DNA from: a virus
Length of the DNA: 52,969 nucleotides
Direction: 5' to 3' (one strand)
Virus record (IMG/VR): IMGVR_UViG_3300025098_000066
Coordinates: 1-52,969 of that record
Shown: positions 39,628 through 48,252 of the stretch, piece after piece
How positions within the stretch are numbered: position 1 is the first letter of the stretch
How the letters are laid out: each line of letters starts with the position of its first letter
The notes under the pieces: model-generated
The model's database searches: none
Told to the model about the DNA's origin: nothing
The model's input: the letters and a program-made list of their open reading frames with translations, nothing else
Program-made: the position numbers and the translations under genes

Positions 39628-40766
39628 TGGACTTAGAGCCAAAAAAAGTAGCTGGGGTAACCACCCGTAACGGTAAGCCTGTCTGGACGAATGCAGAGAA
39701 CAAAGAACCGTACTCTGAGAAATCATCATCTTTTGAATATGGTGACGCAATATTGGTTACGCCAACAATCGATCCCACTAACGGCAAGCCGTACGACTTA
39801 AAACAACTCTTTGATTACTATGCGGAGAATGGCCCCTACGATAAGTACACGGGCGAGAAGCTGCCCATGTTTGAAGATGAGGATATGGCTACTGAGTATT
39901 CTAAGTGGCGTTCTCAAAATCTCTTTAACACCGATCTGACAGAGCAACAGTTCTACACTGGCGAGAGCGATATGTACTCACCACAAGACGGCTCAGATGT
40001 CTCAATAAAAGAACGCATTAAAGACGCAATGTTTCATGCCGGGGAAATTAGAGATGACGTAGTAGGTTTTTTTGGTGGCGATGCCCCAGAGTACGCACTT
40101 GGTGGTCTTGCCACCTCTCAAAAAGGCATCACCACACAGGAAGGTTTGGACATGGCTAATAACAGATTTCAACTAGATCAGAAGAAAGCCGACTTAGATA
40201 AAGACGGTAAACTTAGTGATTACGAAGAGGCCCGTGGAGAGGCCATCCAGAAAGCTAAAGCTGACGATCCAGAGAATGATGAAAAGATGAAGATGTACCA
40301 CGGCGGCATGTCTTGTGGATGCGGTGGTGATTGCGATGGTTCTTGTGGGGGCGGTATGATGTCAGACCCTGTATCAGGAAATCCTATTCCCGTGGGTTCC
40401 AGTGCAGAGAATGTACGGGACGATATCGAAGCAATGATTAGCGAAGGTGAATACGTTTTACCCGCTAACGTGGTTAAATGGCATGGACTTAAACATATCA
40501 TGGATATGCAGTCAGAGGCTGAAATGGGCCTCATGGGCATGTTTGATATGGGCCTAATACAATACGCAGGTGAAGAGGAAGCTGAAGAACCTGAAGAGGT
40601 TACTGAGGCAGAAGACGATGTTCCTTCCGAGGAAATCGATATCGAAGTCGCCGCCGTAGAGGTGGATGACATGCTGGATGAAGATGAGGAAGTCGAGGAG
40701 GTCTACCCCAAAACATCCAAACTACCAGGCATGATGAACACACCAAAAATGGTGTTCATGTCCTAA
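39627..40766 (+). CDS. EF-hand-containing virion-associated protein
   Basis: 379 residues. DLDKDGKLSDYEE (189-201) is a canonical 12-residue EF-hand calcium loop (Asp189, Asp191, Asp193, Gly194, Glu200). A Cys/Gly cluster CGCGGDCDGSCGGG (230-243) follows, then a conserved block AMISEGEYVLPANVVKWHGL that recurs in marine phage proteins, and an acidic tail. The position between portal and scaffold suggests a capsid-associated structural protein. Calcium and metal binding are inferred from motifs. Confidence 0.65.
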   Translation: MDLEPKKVAGVTTRNGKPVWTNAENKEPYSEKSSSFEYGDAILVTPTIDPTNGKPYDLKQLFDYYAENGPYDKYTGEKLPMFEDEDMATEYSKWRSQNLFNTDLTEQQFYTGESDMYSPQDGSDVSIKERIKDAMFHAGEIRDDVVGFFGGDAPEYALGGLATSQKGITTQEGLDMANNRFQLDQKKADLDKDGKLSDYEEARGEAIQKAKADDPENDEKMKMYHGGMSCGCGGDCDGSCGGGMMSDPVSGNPIPVGSSAENVRDDIEAMISEGEYVLPANVVKWHGLKHIMDMQSEAEMGLMGMFDMGLIQYAGEEEAEEPEEVTEAEDDVPSEEIDIEVAAVEVDDMLDEDEEVEEVYPKTSKLPGMMNTPKMVFMS

Positions 40767-40809
40767 CGGGCTACCCGCCTAAGAGCGGCCCCCAAAGAGG
40801 CAAAATACA

Positions 40810-41589
40810 ATGGCAAAATATAGACGTTTAGATGAAGACGATAATGGTCTTTCTTACTCCGAGGAGTTAGCAAAAGAACAAGAGGTTCAGTCAGGTGGCC
40901 CCGAGCCAGTTGATGCGGAAGATGCAACGTACAAAAAACGGTACGGAGATCTTCGTCGGCACTCTCACCAATTGATGCAGCAAAAGGATCAAGAAGTCGC
41001 TCAAATGAAGGCGCAACTTGAACAGGCCGCAAAGGGGCAAATTAAATTCCCTAAAACTGATGAAGAGATTGACCAGTGGTCAAAGAAATACCCTGACGTT
41101 GCTAAAATTGTTGATTCAATTGCTCGAAAACGTGCAAACGAGGCTCTGGAAGAGGGCGAGAAGCGGATGGCAGGGCTAAAGCAGCTTGAACACAAGCTCA
41201 CCCGCAAAGAAGCTGAACAACAACTTGTTAAGATGCATCCTGATTTCCATGACATTCGGCAGGATTCTTCCTTTCACGAATGGGTAGCTATGCAGCCACA
41301 GTACATTCAAGATGCTTTGTATAAAAACAACACTAACGCTGTTGAAGCTTCCCGTGCCATTGATCTTTATAAAGCGGATACAGGCAAGCGTAAGAGTAAG
41401 AGTAGGTCAGCCGCACAGGCAGTAGGGCGTACATCTAGTTCTGCCCCTAGTACAAACCAACGTGGCGCATTTTCTGAAAGTCAGATCGCATCTATGTCAG
41501 ACGCAGATTTCATTAAGAACGAAGAGGCCATAAAAGAGGCTGTCCGTAATGGAAGTTTTGTTTATGACCAAACTGGCGCAGCAAGGTAG
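40810..41589 (+). CDS. scaffolding protein
   Basis: 259 residues, highly charged and helical with an acidic start, coiled-coil middle (Gln/Lys/Glu-rich, about 45-140), a Ser/Thr-rich linker and a C-terminal helix, the standard plan of podovirus scaffolds. The gene precedes the major capsid gene, separated by a promoter and long leader. An AAGAGG ribosome site precedes the ATG. Confidence 0.78.
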   Translation: MAKYRRLDEDDNGLSYSEELAKEQEVQSGGPEPVDAEDATYKKRYGDLRRHSHQLMQQKDQEVAQMKAQLEQAAKGQIKFPKTDEEIDQWSKKYPDVAKIVDSIARKRANEALEEGEKRMAGLKQLEHKLTRKEAEQQLVKMHPDFHDIRQDSSFHEWVAMQPQYIQDALYKNNTNAVEASRAIDLYKADTGKRKSKSRSAAQAVGRTSSSAPSTNQRGAFSESQIASMSDADFIKNEEAIKEAVRNGSFVYDQTGAAR

Positions 41590-41590
41590 C

Positions 41591-41619
41591 TTGCAAAGTA
41601 AATAGTTAAGTGCTATAAT
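41591..41619 (+). promoter_or_regulatory. strong promoter of the major capsid gene
   Basis: TTGCAA (41591-41596), exactly 17 bp, then TATAAT (41614-41619) with extended TGC. The best consensus promoter in the window. It starts two bases after the scaffold stop codon and gives capsid mRNA independent of the upstream operon. Confidence 0.82.
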
Positions 41620-42008
41620 AAAGGTATTCAGCTAGAGGCTGTTCTGAGGCAGTTGGGTGTTCTTCTAGTTGGATTATGTCTTGGTCTGTATTTATTAAAG
41701 AGGATCAAGGAGTCACCTGAGTATGTGACGTATCAACTGCTCTTTACTCTTTGAAGATACGTTTCCATGAGACATATTTTCTAAGAGGCTTACCTCTTAA
41801 AACACAGAATAGAGCCACCGCAAGGTCTACCTCTGTTTCTGCTTATTCCCAAGAATTTAGACGTTTAGTCCACCAGTGTGGTGAGGCCCGTTTGCTTGTT
41901 AGCTGCAACTAATTAGGCACTCGCACCCTCATATATCACTGCCACTCAATTGTCCTCTTCGGGGTCTGTTCGGGCATTTCGCCCCGCCATTCCAAAGGAG
42001 TACATAAA
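41620..42008 (+). other. 389-bp untranslated leader of the capsid mRNA
   Basis: No ORF longer than about 15 codons with a ribosome site. Several hairpins are visible, such as AAGAG/CTCTT around 41790-41809, CCACCAGTGTGG (41871-41882) and CGGGG/CCCCG (41960-41985). The ribosome site AAAGGAG is at the very end. The length and folding suggest a structured leader that stabilises or regulates the capsid message, or an embedded small RNA. Confidence 0.5.
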
Positions 42009-43055
42009 ATGGCATTCGCAAAAGCATCAGGTTATACCAACCTAAACTCAGGCGGCTTCTCGCCCGTCATCTACAGTAAAAAAGCCCAGCTTGCTTTCAG
42101 GAAAAGTTCTGTAGTCGAAGCTGTGACTAACACAGATTACGCTGGTGAGATCGCTCAACACGGAGATTCAGTGACCATCGTCCGTGAGCCAACAATCACT
42201 ATCAACAATCTGGAACGTGGTACAACACTCGCAACGCAAGATCTGACAGATACTTCGTTCACGATGGTTGTAGACAAAGCTAACTACTGGCAGTTCACAC
42301 TGGCGGATATTGAAGTTGCGCATTCTCACTTAAATTTCATGGACTTAGCAAGTGATCGTGCTGGCTATGATCTTCGTGACGCATTCGATGCGGAAGTTCT
42401 TGGCTATATGTCTGGTTGGAAAACACCAGGTGCATGGGCACGGAACACAACCACATCTGGTTCTGTAGCTAATACTGCCGCAGGTACGGATGAATTGCTT
42501 GCGGCTAACAAGCTGGATATCACTGACTTTGGTGGTTCTGACTTGGGTGCTGATGGCGAAGTAACATCTATCCCACTCGCCGCTGGCGGTGGAGCAGGTG
42601 GTATTACTTCACCATTAGCTGTTATGAACCGCATCAATCGTAAGATGGATGAGGCCAATGTAGCTACAGACGGGCGTTATATCGTAATCTCACCCCTAGT
42701 AGCAGAAATCCTTCTCGATGAATCGAGCAAGTTAATAAATGCTGATTTCGGTGGTTCGGATGAAATCCGTAACGGCAAGCTCCCAGCTAAAATCCGTAAC
42801 TTTACTGTCTATGTGTCGAACAATCTGCCTTACGTTGGCAACCTCGACACCACAGCGGCTGCGGGTTCCGAAACTAACTTCGGAGTGATGGTAGCTGGTC
42901 ACGATAGTGCTGTAGCAGTAGCTGATCAGATCGCCAAGGTGGAGACATTCCGTTCTCCAGATACCTTCAGCGATGTTGTCCGGGGCATGCAATTATACGG
43001 ACGCAAGATCCTTCGCCCAGAGGCGTTGTTCACGGCGAACTATAACCTCGCATAA
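42009..43055 (+). CDS. major capsid protein
   Basis: 348 residues. An N-terminal arm is followed by an HK97-fold-like body: VEAVTNTDYAGEIAQHGDSV, then LDESSKLINADFGG and the C-terminal VADQIAKVETFRSPDTFSDV with GMQLYGRKILRPEAL, a pattern of podovirus capsid proteins related to P22-like and HMO-type coats. A strong own promoter and AAAGGAG ribosome site fit the most abundant virion protein. A hairpin lies 12 bp past the stop. Confidence 0.9.
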   Translation: MAFAKASGYTNLNSGGFSPVIYSKKAQLAFRKSSVVEAVTNTDYAGEIAQHGDSVTIVREPTITINNLERGTTLATQDLTDTSFTMVVDKANYWQFTLADIEVAHSHLNFMDLASDRAGYDLRDAFDAEVLGYMSGWKTPGAWARNTTTSGSVANTAAGTDELLAANKLDITDFGGSDLGADGEVTSIPLAAGGGAGGITSPLAVMNRINRKMDEANVATDGRYIVISPLVAEILLDESSKLINADFGGSDEIRNGKLPAKIRNFTVYVSNNLPYVGNLDTTAAAGSETNFGVMVAGHDSAVAVADQIAKVETFRSPDTFSDVVRGMQLYGRKILRPEALFTANYNLA

Positions 43056-43067
43056 CACTTACTTGGG

Positions 43068-43088
43068 GGGCGGGTCAAGTACCCGCCC
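43068..43088 (+). terminator. hairpin after the capsid gene
   Basis: GGGCGGGT (43068-43075), loop CAAGT, ACCCGCCC (43081-43088): a perfect 8-bp stem followed by a poor T tract (TTCACTT). Probably a partial terminator or mRNA-protecting hairpin that lets some transcription reach the tail genes. Confidence 0.7.
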
Positions 43089-43110
43089 TTCACTTAATTA
43101 AGGTTAAATT

Positions 43111-43800
43111 ATGCCATCTACTTATATCGATCTGTGTAACCAAACCCTTCGACGCCTGAATGAGGTGGAGATTGCGGAAGCCGACTTTGGGTCGGTTCGT
43201 GGTGTTCAAGCACTCGTTAAGGATGCCGTGAAGGCGGCTGTAGCTAAGATCAACCAAGCGGAGTTTGGGTGGCCTTTTAACGCCGCAGAAGAGACTGACA
43301 CATTAGTAGCAGGTCAGACAGAATACGCCTGGCCTCAATATTTTAAAATAGCGGATTGGAATAGTTTTCAAATCCAATCAGACGATAATCTAGGTGCAGG
43401 TTTTAAAACTCTTAAATTTATAGAACAGGATGAATGGTATTCTACATATCGTGACGCCGACTACACCGCTGGTTCAGAAGGTAGGGATATCCCAGAGTTT
43501 GTATTTCCAAGCCACGGTAATGGATATGGCGTGAGTCCTTCCCCAAACAAAGCGTACACATTAAAGTTTCGTTATTTTATGAATTACACAGACATCACTA
43601 ATGCAACAGATGTCACCCGTATTCCAGAGAGCTATGATACCGTCCTAATAGATGGGGCGCTGTACCATTTATATATGTTTAAAGACAACGTGGAATCCGC
43701 CCAGGTCGCTTTTATAGCCTTTGAGAAGGGCGTTAAGGATCTGCAAACACTATTTATAAACAACAATGTCTCCATAAGAGACACTAGGATTAAATTCTAG
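43111..43800 (+). CDS. tail tubular protein A / adaptor (T7 gp11-like)
   Basis: 229 residues. Matches the podovirus adaptor pattern: YIDLCNQTLRRLNEVEIAEA at the N-terminus, a DAVKAAVAKINQAEFGWPFN helix-Trp motif and the DGALYHLYMFKDN segment near the C-terminus. It joins portal to nozzle. Its TAG directly precedes the ATG of the nozzle gene. Confidence 0.85.
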   Translation: MPSTYIDLCNQTLRRLNEVEIAEADFGSVRGVQALVKDAVKAAVAKINQAEFGWPFNAAEETDTLVAGQTEYAWPQYFKIADWNSFQIQSDDNLGAGFKTLKFIEQDEWYSTYRDADYTAGSEGRDIPEFVFPSHGNGYGVSPSPNKAYTLKFRYFMNYTDITNATDVTRIPESYDTVLIDGALYHLYMFKDNVESAQVAFIAFEKGVKDLQTLFINNNVSIRDTRIKF

Positions 43801-45465
43801 ATGCCCGATCAAATTCAATCCTTCAAGCTAGTCAGTAGCGGTGGTCTGAACAGTAACGAAAATCATCTAGATCTTTCGGACAATAGACCAGGATCAGCCA
43901 CACGACTTGTTAACTACGAACCAGGCCTCTTCGGGGGCTATCGTCGTATTGAAGGCTACTCACAATTTGATAGCGACTACGGCGAAGTGACGGTTGATGG
44001 ACAGACTACAGGACAGGGCAAGGTCTTAGGTCTGGCTATCTTTAAAGAAGACGTAACGAATACCACTAAGATTATTGCCGCCCGTCAGGATGCAGGGGCT
44101 AATACTTACAGCTTCTACTTCTACACTAAATCAATTGGCTGGCGTAAGTATACACTAGACCACTCAGTATCTCGTCCGATGACCCTGAACGGATTAACCG
44201 TAGATAAGCTGCGTCACGCTACTTTTAACTTTGGCACAGGTAACCACATCGTCTTCGTAGACGGGGTAAACCCTGCTATCGTATTTAACGGGGCAAACTG
44301 GAAAGAAATCAAGTCTTCTCACTCTGGTGGATACGATGCTGCAAATAATACTGCGGGTGGCCCACAGGCGCTGAACGCCCCTGCTTTGGTAGATGTATTT
44401 GAGAACCATGTTTTCTTATCAGGTCACGAAGCTACCGCAGCGGCAGTAGCACATAGCGCACCTAATGATCCGTATACTTGGACTACTGCGGCGGGTGGTG
44501 GACAACTGGCTTCTGGCTTTGATGTAGTACAGATTAAACCGTTCCGTGATGACTTATTCGTTTTCGGCGGCAACTCAATCAAGAAGATTGGGGTAGATGG
44601 CTCTGGTAACTTTACTCTCGCACAGGTCACCGCAAACGTAGGCTGCGTGGCACGGGACAGTGTACTGGAAATCGGCGGGGATCTGATGTTCCTCGCACCT
44701 GATGGCTTCAGACCGTGCGCTTCAACTTCTCGCATTGGGGATGTGGAGCTTGAAACATTAAGTAAGCCCATACAAGCCACTCTAGTTGATATTATTAAGA
44801 ACGAAGACATGACTACGCTGAATGGCGTTGTGATTAGGTCTAAGTCTCAAGTCAGGTATTTTATCGGGGACGGTGGGGTTTTGGCGGGGGATAGTCTTGG
44901 TATTATCGGTGGATTAACTAATAGCTCTGGTTCTATTGGTTGGGAGTTTGGGGAACTTTTAGGTATTCGAGCTTCTTGCTGCACTAGTGGATACATTGGA
45001 ACCACAGAGTTCATATTACACGGTGATTATGACGGCAAAGTATACAAGCAAGAAGACGGCATAAGCTTTAATGGTGAAGATATCGTAAGTATTTACGCTA
45101 CACCTTATTTAGATTTTGGCGAGACAGAACAACGCAAAATAATGCGAAAGATAAATACATTCATTCGGGCAGAAGGCCCGTTAGAAATGTTGCTTTCCAT
45201 GACCTACGATTGGGGTGACGGGGCTGTTTCAACGCCATCCACATACTCACAGACATCTTCAGGAGCGCCTACCCAATACGATGGTAGGAACATTAATTAT
45301 GCTGCCACAAACGTACTGTATGGCGGCTCATCTAAGCCAATTATGACCAGCGACATTCAAGGATCAGGTTTCTCTGCACAAGCCACTTTTGTGACCGTAG
45401 GGCAGACGGAATCATTTTCTATTCAAGGTATGGTCTTTGAATTTACGGCGGCAGGGAGAAGATAA
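43801..45465 (+). CDS. tail tubular protein B / nozzle (T7 gp12-like)
   Basis: 554 residues, beta-rich with propeller-like strands. The N-terminus (GGLNSNENHLDLSDNRPGSA, then RLVNYEPGLFGGYRRIEGY) is the recognised opening of podovirus nozzle proteins. Regions such as FDVVQIKPFRDDLFVFGG and GDLMFLAPDGFRPCASTSRI fit beta-propeller blades. It builds the tail tip that seals packaged DNA. Confidence 0.82.
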   Translation: MPDQIQSFKLVSSGGLNSNENHLDLSDNRPGSATRLVNYEPGLFGGYRRIEGYSQFDSDYGEVTVDGQTTGQGKVLGLAIFKEDVTNTTKIIAARQDAGANTYSFYFYTKSIGWRKYTLDHSVSRPMTLNGLTVDKLRHATFNFGTGNHIVFVDGVNPAIVFNGANWKEIKSSHSGGYDAANNTAGGPQALNAPALVDVFENHVFLSGHEATAAAVAHSAPNDPYTWTTAAGGGQLASGFDVVQIKPFRDDLFVFGGNSIKKIGVDGSGNFTLAQVTANVGCVARDSVLEIGGDLMFLAPDGFRPCASTSRIGDVELETLSKPIQATLVDIIKNEDMTTLNGVVIRSKSQVRYFIGDGGVLAGDSLGIIGGLTNSSGSIGWEFGELLGIRASCCTSGYIGTTEFILHGDYDGKVYKQEDGISFNGEDIVSIYATPYLDFGETEQRKIMRKINTFIRAEGPLEMLLSMTYDWGDGAVSTPSTYSQTSSGAPTQYDGRNINYAATNVLYGGSSKPIMTSDIQGSGFSAQATFVTVGQTESFSIQGMVFEFTAAGRR

Positions 45466-45468
45466 ACT

Positions 45469-48237
45469 ATGGCAGGTTACACACGGCAGTCTACAGGCAC
45501 TATAATCAATGGGTCGCCTATTACTGCACCTCCCCTTAATTCTGAGTTTAATCAGGTAGCTGACGCATTTCACGGCACAACTGGTCATGGACATACTGGC
45601 GCTACAGGTGATGCCCCTAAAATACCTCTGGCGACATCTGTTTCTGGGTTTTTGCCCGCCGTAAATGGTGGTGTAGGTGGCCTTAATAAAATGGATGCCA
45701 CCGCCGCCCCTATAGCTACCAACGATATCTCTCAGGGCTATGTCGTAGGCTCGATGTGGCAGAATACTTCAACAGGACGTACATACATCTGTATCGTTAA
45801 TTCTGCTAATGCAGCGGTCTGGGAAGAGTTAGTAAAAGTATCAAATGGTAATGCAATACTGCCTGTTGCTAACGACACTATAGATTTGGGTAACACATCT
45901 ACTCGTTTTCAAGACTTATTCCTTAGCGGCGGGATTGCGGCGGCTACTAACGTAGCTGTTGGTGGTACGCTTAACGTAACTGGCGATGCAGGGTTCGCTA
46001 ATTTAGCTGCTACTGGAACTACGACTATTACATCCGTAGACCTTAATTCTGGTGTGATAGATAATACTGTAATTGGTAATACCACCGCTGTTGCAGGTAG
46101 CTTCACCACTCTTTCAGCTACTGGAACCACAACACTAGCCACAGTTGATATTAATGGCGGTGCTATCGATGGCACTACAATCGGCGCTTCTACTCCTGCG
46201 GCTATCACAGGCACGACTATTACATCTACGGGATTAGCTACTTTAGCTACTGTAGACGTAAACGGCGGCAATATTGATGCTACAGTCATTGGCGCATCGA
46301 CTGCGGCGGCGGGTAGTTTTACTACAGTGGGTACATCAGGTCAGGCCACTCTTGCTACGGTAGATATTAACGGTGGTAACATTGACGGTACAATTGTTGG
46401 CGCAACAACTCCCGCAGCCGTAACAGGTACTACAATTACAGGTACAAGCCTTGTAGGGCCACTTACAGGAACCGTGGCGGGCAATGTCACGGGTAACGTA
46501 GTAGGTAATCTAACAGGCAACGTAGCGGGTAATGTGACAGCCTCTAGCGGCACATCCTCATTCACAGATGTGACCATCAATGGTACACTGAATATGAATG
46601 CGGGTACGACTGCTACCATCACTAACTTGACTGCACCCTCAAATGACCTTGATGCAGCCACGAAAAAATACGTTGACGATGAAGTAGCTGCTCTTGTAGA
46701 TAGCGCACCCGGTACACTGGACACGTTGAATGAGTTAGCGGCTGCGCTGGGCGATGATGCAGACTTTGCTAATACAATCACAACAAGCATAGCGACTAAG
46801 TTACCACTGGCTGGCGGCACAATGTCTGGCCCGATTGCTATGGGTACGTCTAAGATTACTGGTCTGGGTGATCCGACTGCTAACCAAGATGCAGTCACGA
46901 AGTCATTCTCTGACACTACTTACTTAGGCAAAGCTGGTGGCACGATGTCTGGTGCGATTGCTATGGGTAATCAGAAGATTACTGGTCTGGGCGCACCCAG
47001 CTCTGCAAATGATGCTGTGAGTAAAAGTTACGTTGATACGATTACTGGTAGTCTTAGTTCCGCACAAACCAACGCTACTGCCGCCGCTGCTTCTGCTACA
47101 GCCGCTGCTACCAGTGAAACCAATGCAGGTAACTCTGCTACTTCCGCTGCTAGTTCGGCTACATCTGCCGCTGCATCTTATGATGACTTCGATGACAGAT
47201 ACCTTGGTGCTAAGTCTTCCGCTCCCGGTACAGACAACGATGGTGACGCACTTATAGCTGGTGCTTTGTATTTCAATACTACCACTGACATCATGTACGT
47301 CTATGGTGGTTCTGGATGGCAAGCTGCTGGTTCATCCGTTAATGGTACATCTAGCCGTAACACTTACACTGCTACTGCAGGTCAGACTACCTTCGCTTCA
47401 ACGTATGATCCCGGCTATGTCGATGCTTATCTCAACGGTGTTAAACTAATAGTAGGCACAGACTTTACTGCTACAAATGGTACATCTGTTGTACTGGCTA
47501 CAGGTGCAGCCGTAGGTGATACTGTAGACATTGTAGCTTACGGTACATTCGTAGTAGCCGATACATATACTAAGACACAGGCAGATGCTCGTTACGTTGA
47601 AGTAGCTGGCGATACTATGACGGGTGCTTTGACTGTTAATAATGAAGTTCGCATTAACACTACATCGGGCAAACTTGTCTACGTTAATGACGTTGCTGGT
47701 TGGACTTTGGACATGGAGGATGGGTCTAGCGACTTTTACATTCGCCAAGGGGTAGCATCCCCAAGAGATGCGTTCAAGATAGACGGTAACGGCGACATCA
47801 GCTTCTACGAGGACACAGGCACTACCGCAAAGTTCTTCTGGGATGCGAGTGCTGAACGGTTGGGTATTGGAGCAACCTCACTTAATGATGCTACAGTAGA
47901 AATACGCCCAGCCACAGATATACCTCAAATTAAGCTAACACAAAACAACGTACCTGATGGCGGGGACGGTTGGAAGTTTCATGCTAGTGGCCCTACTGGT
48001 GGTAATCTTGCGATAATCAGAGAAAGCAGTGGTTCTGATACAGAGGCTGTGCGGATTCACACTTCGGGTAACCTACAGATGACAGGCGGCGGTTCTGTTG
48101 GCTGGGCTAACTGGACTATCACAGAGTCTGGCGGCTCACTGTACTTCGCTACAGGCGGCACAAACAAGATGAAACTGGACGCAAGCGGCAACTTGGATGT
48201 TGTAGGCAACGTCAATTCCAACGCAACAATCACCTAG
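45469..48237 (+). CDS. tail fiber / stalk protein with tandem repeats
   Basis: 922 residues. The N-terminus has GHGHTGATGDAP, a metal-binding HxH type loop used in fiber trimers. Residues about 170-330 consist of tandem blocks of the type ATVDINGGxIDGTxIGAS, then a TGNVxGNVTGN stretch, two GGTMSGxIAMGxxKITGLG blocks with KSYVDT, and a region with YVDAYLNGVKL and YTKTQADARYVEVAGD. Repeats make this region variable in length between relatives. It probably attaches to the nozzle and carries receptor-binding proteins. Confidence 0.85.
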   Translation: MAGYTRQSTGTIINGSPITAPPLNSEFNQVADAFHGTTGHGHTGATGDAPKIPLATSVSGFLPAVNGGVGGLNKMDATAAPIATNDISQGYVVGSMWQNTSTGRTYICIVNSANAAVWEELVKVSNGNAILPVANDTIDLGNTSTRFQDLFLSGGIAAATNVAVGGTLNVTGDAGFANLAATGTTTITSVDLNSGVIDNTVIGNTTAVAGSFTTLSATGTTTLATVDINGGAIDGTTIGASTPAAITGTTITSTGLATLATVDVNGGNIDATVIGASTAAAGSFTTVGTSGQATLATVDINGGNIDGTIVGATTPAAVTGTTITGTSLVGPLTGTVAGNVTGNVVGNLTGNVAGNVTASSGTSSFTDVTINGTLNMNAGTTATITNLTAPSNDLDAATKKYVDDEVAALVDSAPGTLDTLNELAAALGDDADFANTITTSIATKLPLAGGTMSGPIAMGTSKITGLGDPTANQDAVTKSFSDTTYLGKAGGTMSGAIAMGNQKITGLGAPSSANDAVSKSYVDTITGSLSSAQTNATAAAASATAAATSETNAGNSATSAASSATSAAASYDDFDDRYLGAKSSAPGTDNDGDALIAGALYFNTTTDIMYVYGGSGWQAAGSSVNGTSSRNTYTATAGQTTFASTYDPGYVDAYLNGVKLIVGTDFTATNGTSVVLATGAAVGDTVDIVAYGTFVVADTYTKTQADARYVEVAGDTMTGALTVNNEVRINTTSGKLVYVNDVAGWTLDMEDGSSDFYIRQGVASPRDAFKIDGNGDISFYEDTGTTAKFFWDASAERLGIGATSLNDATVEIRPATDIPQIKLTQNNVPDGGDGWKFHASGPTGGNLAIIRESSGSDTEAVRIHTSGNLQMTGGGSVGWANWTITESGGSLYFATGGTNKMKLDASGNLDVVGNVNSNATIT

Positions 48238-48252
48238 TAGGAGTATACGAAG

